From IMG/VR virus record IMGVR_UViG_3300020164_000232, positions 1 to 31,443 of that record: 31,443 nt of DNA; one strand, written 5' to 3'. The notes beneath the pieces were generated by a model, which was given only the letters and a program-made list of their open reading frames with translations, did no database searches and was not told the DNA's origin. Source of the DNA: a virus. Positions 21,733-28,335 of this stretch are shown one piece after another. How positions within the stretch are numbered: position 1 is the first letter of the stretch; each line of letters opens with the position of its first letter. Position numbers and translations under genes: made by a program.

Positions 21733-21783
21733 TGTCGCATTTGCCGGTATAAATGACACATCCACCTGTGGAATAGTGCCACC
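21733..21783 (+). promoter_or_regulatory. Late promoter element, copy 2 (dyad plus extended -10)
   Basis: TGTCGCATTT (21733-21742) and AAATGACACA (21751-21760) are identical to copy 1, again 8 bp apart with an unrelated spacer. CTGTGGAATAGTG (21766-21778) is identical too and at the same distance. It lies 74-124 bp before the scaffold start, so it should drive scaffold, coat and tail genes again after the moron insertion. Confidence 0.75.
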
Positions 21784-21856
21784 GTAGAATAATGGTCGCG
21801 CACATCACCAACAAGCAGCCAAATATAAAAGGTTGTCACCGGAAGGAAGGTATCAA

Positions 21857-22624
21857 ATGGCATGGAAGATCGATGATAAAGGTAGCATGGTTGTGCAGGA
21901 TGGTAACCCCGTATGGATTGGAGATGATGGATCAGAAGTCGCGTTTGACGCAAAGGCCAGCATCGTATCAGCAGCATCTGCCAAGCGTGAAGCCGCTGAA
22001 TCCCGTACCAAGCTGAAAGAAGCGGAAAAGAAGCTGGAATCGTTCACGGGGATTGAAGATCCTGACGCCGCCAAAAAAGCCCTGCAGTTTGCACAGAGCA
22101 TGGACGGTAAGAAGGTGATGGACGATGACAGCATCAAAAAGCTGATCGAAAACAGTGTGAAACCTTGGCAGGACAAGTATGCAGAACAGGAAAAAGCCGC
22201 AGATGCATACAAGAACGCGCTCTACACCGAAAAGGTATCAAAGCAGTTTGCCGCAAGCCGCTTTATCAACGAAAAGACCTTCATGACGCCGGACGCTGCC
22301 GAAGCGATGTTCGGGAGATACTTCAAAATGGAGGAAAACGGCAAAGTGGTCGCCCACGACGCCAGCGGCAACCCGATCTACTCAACCACTAAAACGGGAG
22401 AAACAGCGGACTTTGAAGAGGCGATCAGTACCATATTCGGCGGCTATCAATATAAAGACAGGTACCTGAAGGGCTCCGGACAGTCCGGCAGCGGATCACA
22501 ACAGAGCAACACAGGCGGCAACAACAGCGGGGCAAAGACCATATCCCGCGCCGAGTTTGAGAAACTGACACCAGCGCAGCAATCGGAAATAGCCATTGCG
22601 CGCAAAACTGAGATCATCGACTAA
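21857..22624 (+). CDS. Head scaffolding-like protein (DUF6651-like)
   Basis: A 255-residue protein from ATG 21857, with AAGGAAGG upstream. It opens with a small beta region (MAWKIDDKGSMVVQDGNPVW), then a long charged coiled-coil helix (about residues 40-120: KREAAESRTKLKEAEKKLES, DAAKKALQFAQ). The last 50 residues are Gly/Ser/Asn/Gln-rich and end with a helical tip (TISRAEFEKLTPAQQSEIAI). Highly charged, helical proteins directly before the coat gene are scaffolds that guide procapsid assembly and are then released or digested. The opening matches phage proteins classed as DUF6651. No protease domain is visible. Confidence 0.8.
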   Translation: MAWKIDDKGSMVVQDGNPVWIGDDGSEVAFDAKASIVSAASAKREAAESRTKLKEAEKKLESFTGIEDPDAAKKALQFAQSMDGKKVMDDDSIKKLIENSVKPWQDKYAEQEKAADAYKNALYTEKVSKQFAASRFINEKTFMTPDAAEAMFGRYFKMEENGKVVAHDASGNPIYSTTKTGETADFEEAISTIFGGYQYKDRYLKGSGQSGSGSQQSNTGGNNSGAKTISRAEFEKLTPAQQSEIAIARKTEIID

Positions 22625-22628
22625 ACAT

Positions 22629-22642
22629 GCGCCGGGAGGCGC
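22629..22642 (+). other. Short stem-loop ahead of the coat gene ribosome binding site
   Basis: GCGCC-GGGA-GGCGC, a perfect 5-bp stem with a purine tetraloop, directly before TAAGGAG and the coat gene ATG at 22658. It may protect the mRNA 5' side or limit readthrough of secondary structure into the ribosome binding site. Confidence 0.4.
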
Positions 22643-22657
22643 TAAGGAGAAATTACC

Positions 22658-23803
22658 ATGGCTAATACTATCACCGGTCTGATCGCAGACCTCTACGTGG
22701 CACTCGATGTCGTATCCCGCGAGCAGGTGGGGTTCATCCCTTCAGTCACTGTTGACGCCTCTGTCAATCGTGCCGCTGTCGGCCAAAACGTTACATCCTT
22801 CGTCGCTCCGGCATCTACCGCCAGCGATATTACACCTGGCGTGACTCCGCCCAACGATGGCGACCAGACTATCGGATATGTGACTGCTCAAATCACAAAA
22901 GCACGAAGAGTACCGCTGCGATGGAACGGCGAGCAGACGCTGGCACTCAACAATAACGGACCTGGTCAGCTCAACGTCAAACAGGCACAACTTGCACAGG
23001 CGGTCCGCACGCTGACCAATGAAATGGAAGCTGACCTGGCCGGGCTGCATGCCTATGCATCCCGTGCTTACGGAACAGCCGGGACCGCTCCGTTCGCGTC
23101 CACTCTGGCCGATCCTGCCAACGTTCGCAAGATCCTGACCGACAACGGCGCTCCGCTGGCCGATATGTCGCTTGTGATCGATTCCACGGCAGGTGCGAAA
23201 CTGCGCACTCTGGCACAGCTGACTAAAGCCAACGAGGCCGGTACTGCTGACATGCGGTCACAGGGCACTCTGCTTGATATCCACGGCTTCAAGCTTCGTG
23301 AGTCTGGCAAAGTTGTCACTGTAGCCAGTGTCGGCAACAACACCGGCACCTATGCCGCCAATGGCGCTCATGCTGTCGGGGCAACCACCATCACAGTAAA
23401 AACCGGGACCGGGACGATTCTCGCCGGGGATGTAATCCAGTTCGGAACTGACACCGCCAACAGTTACGTCGTAACCACCGGTTGTGCTGCTGCCGGGACA
23501 ATCGTGATCGGGGCACCTGGGCTTCGTGTCGCACTGGCCGGTAACGAGGCGGTTACCATTATCGCCGCGTCCACCCGCAACCTGGCTTTCGAGCGTACCG
23601 CAATACTGTTGGCAACCCGTATGCCCGCCTTGCCGGAAGAAGGCGATTTGGCCGTTGACCGCGTAACCATTACCGATCCGCGCAGCGGACTGTCGTTCGA
23701 AATTGCGCTCTACCCGCAGTATCGCCAGATGCAGTACGAAATCAGTGCTTGCTGGGGTGTTAAGATGATCAAACCCGAACATTGCGCTATTCTGCTCGGT
23801 TAA
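22658..23803 (+). CDS. Major capsid protein (P22 gp5-like)
   Basis: A 381-residue protein with AAGGAG before ATG. The pattern matches P22-type coat proteins: VSREQVGFIPSVTVDAS, RAAVGQNVTSFVAPA, DITPGVTPPNDGDQTIG, VPLRWNGEQTLALN, then RTLTNEMEADL of the long spine helix. The C-terminal part (EEGDLAVDRVTITDPRSGLS, then YPQYRQMQYEIS) is the P-domain end. Residues about 218-300 form an extra Gly/Thr-rich beta segment (ITVKTGTGTILAGDVIQFG) in the place of the P22 insertion domain. It assembles the icosahedral shell with HK97 fold. A strong hairpin follows the stop. Confidence 0.93.
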   Translation: MANTITGLIADLYVALDVVSREQVGFIPSVTVDASVNRAAVGQNVTSFVAPASTASDITPGVTPPNDGDQTIGYVTAQITKARRVPLRWNGEQTLALNNNGPGQLNVKQAQLAQAVRTLTNEMEADLAGLHAYASRAYGTAGTAPFASTLADPANVRKILTDNGAPLADMSLVIDSTAGAKLRTLAQLTKANEAGTADMRSQGTLLDIHGFKLRESGKVVTVASVGNNTGTYAANGAHAVGATTITVKTGTGTILAGDVIQFGTDTANSYVVTTGCAAAGTIVIGAPGLRVALAGNEAVTIIAASTRNLAFERTAILLATRMPALPEEGDLAVDRVTITDPRSGLSFEIALYPQYRQMQYEISACWGVKMIKPEHCAILLG

Positions 23804-23812
23804 CCCAACACC

Positions 23813-23837
23813 GGGGAGAGGTTCACAGCCTCTCCCC
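23813..23837 (+). terminator. Strong hairpin after the coat gene, probable attenuator
   Basis: GGGGAGAGG/CCTCTCCCC makes a 9-bp GC-rich stem with a 7-nt loop, followed by CCAACTCTTTT. The T-run is late and short, so it is probably a partial terminator or 3'-end stabiliser that lets coat mRNA exceed that of the downstream connector genes. Confidence 0.6.
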
Positions 23838-23858
23838 CAACTCTTTTGAGGTGTCATA

Positions 23859-24005
23859 ATGGTACGGCCAAAAAACAACACTATCGTAACGGAAGATCAG
23901 CCTGACGGGCTGATACCGATGAATAACGGCAACGGGTTTTATATCCGGGTGCATCCGGATCAGCTGCAAAGCTGGCTTAATCTCGGATGGAAGGTAACAG
24001 AATAA
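23859..24005 (+). CDS. Small head/tail region protein of the GW-end type
   Basis: A 48-residue protein with TTTTGAGGTG before ATG. The end (FYIRVHPDQLQSWLNLGWKV) resembles the end of the 55-residue protein at 26072-26239 (NHVLTANVQDYLDSGLWEVV): both have a short strand, a helix and a closing L-x-x-G-x-W/L-x-V. The small phage proteins with this shape occur between coat and connector genes; some are structural. The stop overlaps the next start (TAATG). Confidence 0.65.
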   Translation: MVRPKNNTIVTEDQPDGLIPMNNGNGFYIRVHPDQLQSWLNLGWKVTE

Positions 24006-24550
24006 TGGCGCTCATTTGCGAAACAGGGGCAATTGTTGCCGGTGCAGAATCATACTGTAGCGTGTCTGAAGCTGATACGTACCACGCCAAAAACAGCAAC
24101 ACAACATGGATCGGCGCCGATGCTGTGAAAGAAGCGGCACTGCGTAAAGCGGCACGATATCTGGACGGTCATTACCGCGGCCGCTGGATGGGGTACCGTG
24201 TACAACCAATTACCCAGACAATGGAATGGCCGAGGTTATACGTTCCGTTTGTTGGCGCAGCGCCAGGCCTTGTTCCTGGCCACGAATACGCCAGCTATCT
24301 ACCATCCAACGCCATCCCGCAACGACTCAAAGAGGCACAATGCGAACTGGCACTCCGGGCATTGTCGGGTGATCTTGCCGCAGACCTGACAGCATCCGTC
24401 CGTCGTACTCGCAGCAAAATAGACGTGATTGAAAACGAATACGAATACACGCCTGGCGCAAAAGCGGGGCAGCTTGAATATCAGATAGTCGATCAGCTCC
24501 TGTCCGACTATCTGAAGCCAGCCGGCAGCATCGACCTGGTACGGGGATAA
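24005..24550 (+). CDS. Head-tail connector (putative DnaT-like domain family)
   Basis: A 181-residue protein from ATG 24005. The pattern AESYCSVSEADTYHAKNSNT, W-I-G, LRKAARYLDGHYRGRWMGYR, EWPRLYVP, and IPQRLKEAQCELALRALSG fits the phage family labelled putative DnaT-like domain, which occupies the gp6-like adaptor position after the coat gene. Adaptors attach to the portal ring and start the neck. The helix content and the position support this. The replication-related family name is historical and should not be taken as function. The next 5 bp lead into a 13-codon ORF. Confidence 0.78.
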   Translation: MALICETGAIVAGAESYCSVSEADTYHAKNSNTTWIGADAVKEAALRKAARYLDGHYRGRWMGYRVQPITQTMEWPRLYVPFVGAAPGLVPGHEYASYLPSNAIPQRLKEAQCELALRALSGDLAADLTASVRRTRSKIDVIENEYEYTPGAKAGQLEYQIVDQLLSDYLKPAGSIDLVRG

Positions 24551-24555
24551 CCATC

Positions 24556-24597
24556 ATGGCAACGAAGAAATGTGGTGGTGGCGGTAAAAAGAAGTGA
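24556..24597 (+). CDS. 13-residue Cys/Gly/Lys peptide ORF
   Basis: ATG 24556 opens MATKKCGGGGKKK and stops at 24595-24597, overlapping the GTG start of the next gene (GTGA). GGGG lies 9 nt upstream. It may act only as a translational bridge, but short basic Cys/Gly peptides at this spot between connector genes look familiar in phage genomes. Listed with low confidence. Confidence 0.35.
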   Translation: MATKKCGGGGKKK

Positions 24598-24953
24598 ACG
24601 CATCAGACGTAGCCAAAACGCTGAAATCATCCGGCTTCGCCATGACGCTGACCCGCACCACACCAGGGGCGTACGATCCGATAACCGGATCGGTAGACAC
24701 AGCCATTGAACAGACATGGACTGTCTACGGCATAACCGGCAACTACGGTCGCTTCAACATGGGCAACAGCTTCAATGATGCAAACAGCATGGTTCTTTCG
24801 GGTGACAAAAAGGTAATAATCGGCGCCGGGGTAGTAGAACCGCTACCGGCAGATGTCATAACCATCATGGGCGTGGACTGGATAGCGATATCGGTTGACA
24901 CGCTCTGTCCACGAGGTGAAGCGCTCATGTACACGATACAGGCAAGAAAATAA
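24594..24953 (+). CDS. Head closure-like protein
   Basis: A 119-residue protein. The GTG at 24594 is the only start that preserves the N-terminus and overlaps the upstream mini-ORF. Pattern: FAMTLTRTTPGAYDPITGSV, SGDKKVIIG, DVITIMGVDWIAISVDTLCP, a mainly beta small protein of the gp16/HK97 head-closure type. It should form the stopper ring below the adaptor, holding DNA until the tail attaches. The stop is adjacent to the next ATG (TAAATG). The function is inferred from order adaptor, stopper, neck, terminator, tail tube, which this operon follows exactly. Confidence 0.75.
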   Translation: MNASDVAKTLKSSGFAMTLTRTTPGAYDPITGSVDTAIEQTWTVYGITGNYGRFNMGNSFNDANSMVLSGDKKVIIGAGVVEPLPADVITIMGVDWIAISVDTLCPRGEALMYTIQARK

Positions 24954-25352
24954 ATGGCACTCGGTTCATTCACCATAGCGCTGGACTCGTTCCAGATTAA
25001 AACAGAGCGGCAGCTTGTCAATGTCTGCCAGAAGATAGCGATGGAAGCGTTCAAGGGGGTCATACTTAAAAGCCCGGTGGACACCGGCAGGTTCCGCGCA
25101 AACTGGGGTTGTTCGGTAGGCACACCGTATGCCGGATATGACGTTAATGCGTTCGATAAATCCGGTTCCGGTTCTATGGCAAAAGCTATGCAGGTTGTGA
25201 ACGGATGGAAAGCCAGAATCAACATATCACTTGTGAATAATCTGCCATACAGTCTCCCGCTTGAGTACGGCCACAGCAAGCAGGCGCCTTCGGGGATGGT
25301 CCGGTTGACCCTCACCGAAATGGGCGGGATAGCTACTGGCGGGCAGATTTAA
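24954..25352 (+). CDS. Neck / tail-completion protein (HK97 gp10-like)
   Basis: A 132-residue protein. SPVDTGRFRANW (residues about 40-51) and NNLPYSLPLEYGHSKQAPSGMVRLT (about 89-113, split here as PYSLPLEYGHSKQ then APSGMVRLT) are the signature of HK97 gp10-like proteins, which complete the head-tail joint. There is no intergenic space with the upstream gene. Its last 20 bp overlap the end of a leftward gene. It has an ordinary length for the family. Confidence 0.85.
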   Translation: MALGSFTIALDSFQIKTERQLVNVCQKIAMEAFKGVILKSPVDTGRFRANWGCSVGTPYAGYDVNAFDKSGSGSMAKAMQVVNGWKARINISLVNNLPYSLPLEYGHSKQAPSGMVRLTLTEMGGIATGGQI

Positions 25353-25566
25353 TGGTAGCTTTGAAATCGACAGGGAATACACCCGTTATACGTTCGATAA
25401 GCGCTGATAACAAACCACAACAAGACAGCCCTACTGTAACCAGCGGCAACAAAACAGCCAAAAGGACGCGGAACGGGATAGCTAAAACAGAATTGAAATT
25501 GAACCTTGATTTACCAGGCGTTTCGATATGCCTGAAAACATCTGACAGCCGGATAATTTTAGCCAT
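25333..25566 (-). CDS. Small membrane protein, probable moron, leftward
   Basis: A 77-residue protein on the strand opposite to the tail operon. It starts at ATG 25566 with a perfect GGAGG 8 nt upstream and a sigma70-like promoter (25606-25634). After a polar, basic first 25 residues, a hydrophobic segment (about 31-53, VLLAVLLPLVTVGLSCCGLL) with a CC pair should span the inner membrane. The end is basic. No family recognised. It sits between neck and tail-terminator genes, a typical moron site. The 26 bp upstream and downstream are AT-rich. The opposing plus-strand frame (25352-25591) is poorer and is regarded as a shadow. Superinfection exclusion is a reasonable guess only. Confidence 0.7.
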   Translation of the reverse strand: MAKIIRLSDVFRHIETPGKSRFNFNSVLAIPFRVLLAVLLPLVTVGLSCCGLLSALIERITGVFPVDFKATIKSARQ

Positions 25567-25605
25567 TATTTTCGCCTCCGTTATTTATTAGCTGATTTAC
25601 AGATT

Positions 25606-25634
25606 AGTATAACGGGGAAAAGGTTTATTTGCAA
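25606..25634 (-). promoter_or_regulatory. Sigma70-like promoter of the small membrane moron
   Basis: On the minus strand: -35 TTGCAA (25629-25634), 17-bp spacer, -10 TATACT (25606-25611, 5 of 6). The predicted start near 25599 gives a normal leader of about 33 nt with GGAGG. Confidence 0.65.
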
Positions 25635-25647
25635 TGAGATCAATTAA

Positions 25648-26061
25648 ATGAGCGCCCCATACTCAGCCATACGCAGCGCCTTTGCAACCAAGCTGCAGGC
25701 TTTTGCCGGTCTGCCAAACGTAGCATGGGAAAACGTACCATTCACGCCGGCCACCGGAGCGCCATACCTGCAACCGGTGTTGCTGCCAGGCGAACCGACT
25801 CAGGCTGAAATCGGCGTAAACGGGCTTAATCGACACACAGGCATCTATCAGATATCGGTATTCGCACCGACAGGGACAGGGATATCAGCACTCAACACAC
25901 TCGTGGGCAATCTTTGTGACCACTTCAAACGGGGGACCACACTCTACTATGCGCCGGTCCTGGTAAACATCAAAAAAGCATATCCCGGCCCTGCAATGCA
26001 GGAAACGGATTGGGTACACGTACCGATAACAGTGCAATACACGGCGCTTGCCGCCAACTAA
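25648..26061 (+). CDS. Tail terminator-like protein (DUF4128-like)
   Basis: A 137-residue protein. Pattern: MSAPYSAIRSAFATKLQAF, VAWENVPFTPATGAPYLQPV, HTGIYQISVFAPTGTGI, then WVHVPITVQYTAL. This corresponds to the phage tail terminator type (DUF4128, gpU-like fold), which caps the tail tube and joins it to the head. The ribosome binding site is weak (GAGAT), which is unusual beside the strong sites of its neighbours and may reflect the inserted moron just upstream. The position between neck and tail tube genes agrees. Confidence 0.8.
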   Translation: MSAPYSAIRSAFATKLQAFAGLPNVAWENVPFTPATGAPYLQPVLLPGEPTQAEIGVNGLNRHTGIYQISVFAPTGTGISALNTLVGNLCDHFKRGTTLYYAPVLVNIKKAYPGPAMQETDWVHVPITVQYTALAAN

Positions 26062-26071
26062 AGGAGCAACC

Positions 26072-26239
26072 ATGAGCGGACATGACGGAATAGAATATGT
26101 AGAAGACGAAGCAGAAAACGGACCGGTACCGGTCGGCACCGTCACCATGATCAGACGTTTAGACAGAAGGATCAACCATGTACTCACTGCAAACGTGCAG
26201 GATTATCTTGATTCAGGACTTTGGGAAGTAGTCGAATAA
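26072..26239 (+). CDS. Small tail-region protein of the GW-end type
   Basis: A 55-residue acidic protein with AAAGGAGC before ATG 26072. The last 25 residues (RINHVLTANVQDYLDSGLWE and V-V-E) resemble the end of the 48-residue protein at 23859-24005, so the two may be paralogs. Proteins of this size and ending recur beside tail tube genes. The following 64 bp (26240-26303) contain two related GCGTCG-rich segments, one able to form a 5-bp hairpin. Confidence 0.65.
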   Translation: MSGHDGIEYVEDEAENGPVPVGTVTMIRRLDRRINHVLTANVQDYLDSGLWEVVE

Positions 26240-26303
26240 ACCAGCGTCGCGAGACAGCGGGGACACTTTACACAGCGTCGAGAGGACGCGAAGGAGCATT
26301 AAC

Positions 26304-27449
26304 ATGACAGCCGCACTCGGAGCAGTAGGCGCGAACTCCAGTCTCGCGTACACAGCAGAAGCATCATTCGGGGTTTTGCCCGCATCACCCAGCATGAAAA
26401 CCATCAGAGCGTTATCCGGTTCCAAATTCGAACTGAAGCGTTCAGCATTCACATCCAAAGAAATGAACACGTACCGCCAGACCATGGGCCTGACCTATGG
26501 CAACCGCGATGGTTCCGGATCCATCCCGTTCGAACTCTCTTACGGATCATTCGATGATTTCCTTGAAGCGGCCATGGGCGGCACATGGACAACCAACGTT
26601 CTGAAAGTCGGCAGTGTCAAGCGCTCCTTTGCGTTTGAACAGAGCTGGCCGGACATCAACCTGTCTGAATTCAACATCGGCACAGTTATCACCGGTATGT
26701 CACTGTCGGTCAAACCGAACACCGCTGTAACCGGCTCGTTTGACTTCGTGTTCAAAGACCAGCTTTGCACGCAGATGATTGCAGACGGCGTCCAGACTGT
26801 TGCATTCGACAGCGTCGGTAAAACCCTGACCCGCTCTGCCGGATCATACATCACCGACGGTTTCGCAATCGGGGACGTGATCATCATCAAGGGCGCATCA
26901 AACACGGCCAACAATATCACCACCACCATATCCGGACTATCGGCCACTGTGTTGACCGCATCAACCGCAACGTTTGTCACCGACACCGCCAAAACCGGAG
27001 TGTCCCTGGCTAAAACCATCGGCACACCATCGGCGCCCAACAGCAACCCTGTATTCGATTCGTTCACCGGTGTATTGACCGAAGGCGGGGCAACATTGGC
27101 AATCGTCACTGGCATTGATTTCAAACTCGATCAATCGGCCAGTGTTTCCAACGTACTGTTTGACGCAACCGCGCAGCAGGTGTCGTTGTTAACCGTCAAC
27201 ATTACCGGTTCCATCGTGCTGCGCTTTGTCAGCAACAAACTCAAGTACAAGTTTTTGAACGGTACCGCAACCGACATCTCCTTCACACTGGGGGCAACGT
27301 CAAAAATGTACCAGTTCGACATGTCCAACGTTAAATACACTAGCTCTTCTACCGACTCCGGAGAGAACGAGTTGACACAGACAATGGCGTTCCAGGCACT
27401 CTATGATCCCACTGACGCATCTTCTCTGATGATAACCCGCACACCGTAA
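26304..27449 (+). CDS. Major tail tube protein
   Basis: A 381-residue protein with GAAGGAG before ATG. The pattern LAYTAEASFGVLPASPSMKT, IPFELSYGSFDDFLEAAMGG, SFAFEQSWPDINLSEFNIGT and VTGSFDFVFKD belongs to the lambda/HK97-like siphovirus tail tube class; subunits stack as hexameric rings. Residues about 172-245 (GFAIGDVIIIKGASNTANNI, TTTISGLSATVLTAS) form an inserted beta-rich, Thr/Ala-rich segment, perhaps an exposed decoration domain. This segment and the coat insertion have similar style. The next gene pair (G and GT) follows 116 bp later, as expected. Confidence 0.88.
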   Translation: MTAALGAVGANSSLAYTAEASFGVLPASPSMKTIRALSGSKFELKRSAFTSKEMNTYRQTMGLTYGNRDGSGSIPFELSYGSFDDFLEAAMGGTWTTNVLKVGSVKRSFAFEQSWPDINLSEFNIGTVITGMSLSVKPNTAVTGSFDFVFKDQLCTQMIADGVQTVAFDSVGKTLTRSAGSYITDGFAIGDVIIIKGASNTANNITTTISGLSATVLTASTATFVTDTAKTGVSLAKTIGTPSAPNSNPVFDSFTGVLTEGGATLAIVTGIDFKLDQSASVSNVLFDATAQQVSLLTVNITGSIVLRFVSNKLKYKFLNGTATDISFTLGATSKMYQFDMSNVKYTSSSTDSGENELTQTMAFQALYDPTDASSLMITRTP

Positions 27450-27565
27450 TTAACCCGAAACAGCGCCGGGAACGCCTCTGATACAAGCGCACCATCCCGG
27501 CCACTTGAACCACTACGCTGCCGAAGCGTTTGGGATACCGCAGCAAAAGAAAGGAAACACCGCAC

Positions 27566-27976
27566 ATGGCAACGGAAGCAACAGCATTTGACCTGGACGA
27601 GTTTGAGCAGACTGACGAGGCAACCATCAACCTGCAGCACCCGGTGAACGGCGACACGCTCAAAGCATCAATCACAATTTACGGCACAGACAGCGCCCAA
27701 TTCAAGGCAGCCACGACCAAAATGCGCGCCAGGATGACCGACTACATGAGCCGCAACAAAGGCGCATCAAGCGAACAGAAACAGTCAGCGTTTGACCGCT
27801 TCGAACGCGACCGCAATATCTCGTTGATCAAGTCAATCGACAATCTGAGCTTCAAAGGCATCGCGGTTACCGATGTGCGGGACGCTTGCGACAAGTGGGG
27901 CTGGATCTACACTCAAGCGGTTGCGGCCATGGACTGCACCTCAAATTTTATCAAGGACTTGTCGCCGACTGCGTAG
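27566..27976 (+). CDS. Tail assembly chaperone G-like protein
   Basis: A 136-residue protein from ATG 27566, with AAAGGAAA upstream. It is acidic and helical (EATAFDLDEFEQTDEATIN at the start, RDRFERDRN-like middle). It sits between tail tube and tape measure, the place of lambda gpG. Its end overlaps another frame that continues in -1. The slippery A AAT TTT lies 27 bp before its stop. Chaperone G coats the tape measure protein during tail assembly. Confidence 0.82.
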   Translation: MATEATAFDLDEFEQTDEATINLQHPVNGDTLKASITIYGTDSAQFKAATTKMRARMTDYMSRNKGASSEQKQSAFDRFERDRNISLIKSIDNLSFKGIAVTDVRDACDKWGWIYTQAVAAMDCTSNFIKDLSPTA

Positions 27977-28323
27977 CGTTTGCGAAGAGTCAATTTTATC
28001 TGGACAACAAACTGCCGGGTGCGGATATCACGCGCCGCACCTCGGCAGAACAGTTCTACTACGCAACCGGGGTTTTGCCGGAAGAACTTGACACACCCGA
28101 TTTACCCGAATGCGCTCAGCATATATGGGCCTGGTACTACCAGCTGGCAGCCGGCAGACAATGCGGCATGAGCATCAACCCTTTGGCATGGCCCCAGATA
28201 GCAGCATGGGCGGCGCTGAATCGGATCCAGTTACGAGAGTGGGAACTGCAGGCGATAATGGGGATTGATGGCGCTTATCTGAGTAACTTCCACGACAGCC
28301 AGGAAAAGCCGAAGACCAAGTAG
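27566..28323 (+). CDS. G-T fusion tail chaperone made by -1 frameshift
   Basis: Ribosomes slipping -1 at AAATTTT (27943-27949) continue from the G frame into the frame open to 28323, giving about 252 residues (128 from G plus 124). The T part contains CVAFAKSQFYLDNKLPGAD, RRTSAEQFYYATGVLPEEL and WELQAIMGIDGAYL. In lambda the GT product binds the tape measure and the tail tube protein. The T frame has no good start of its own near the slip, which supports frameshift expression. The stop is 12 bp before the tape measure start. Confidence 0.85.
27943..27949 (+). other. Slippery heptamer A AAT TTT for -1 frameshift
   Basis: The codons in the G frame are TCA AAT TTT, so AAATTTT is in the exact X-XXY-YYZ phase. 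After slipping, the reading is AAA TTT TAT CAA, which is the T frame. Confidence 0.85.
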
Positions 28324-28335
28324 AAAGGGGGCAGC

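Noticed and set aside
23258-23881. Long leftward frame opposite the coat gene
   Set aside because: Antisense shadow of a clear P22-like coat gene.
24743-25315. Long leftward frame opposite the stopper and neck genes
   Set aside because: Shadow frame over two recognisable genes; lacks start signals and motif.
25352-25591. Rightward 79-codon frame beginning at the neck gene stop
   Set aside because: It is antisense to the leftward membrane-protein gene, which has a promoter, GGAGG and a hydrophobic span; the plus-strand product has low-quality composition and no clear ribosome binding site of its own.
26540-27124. Long leftward frame opposite the tail tube gene
   Set aside because: Mirror of codon bias in a strongly supported gene; no promoter, ribosome binding site or domain.
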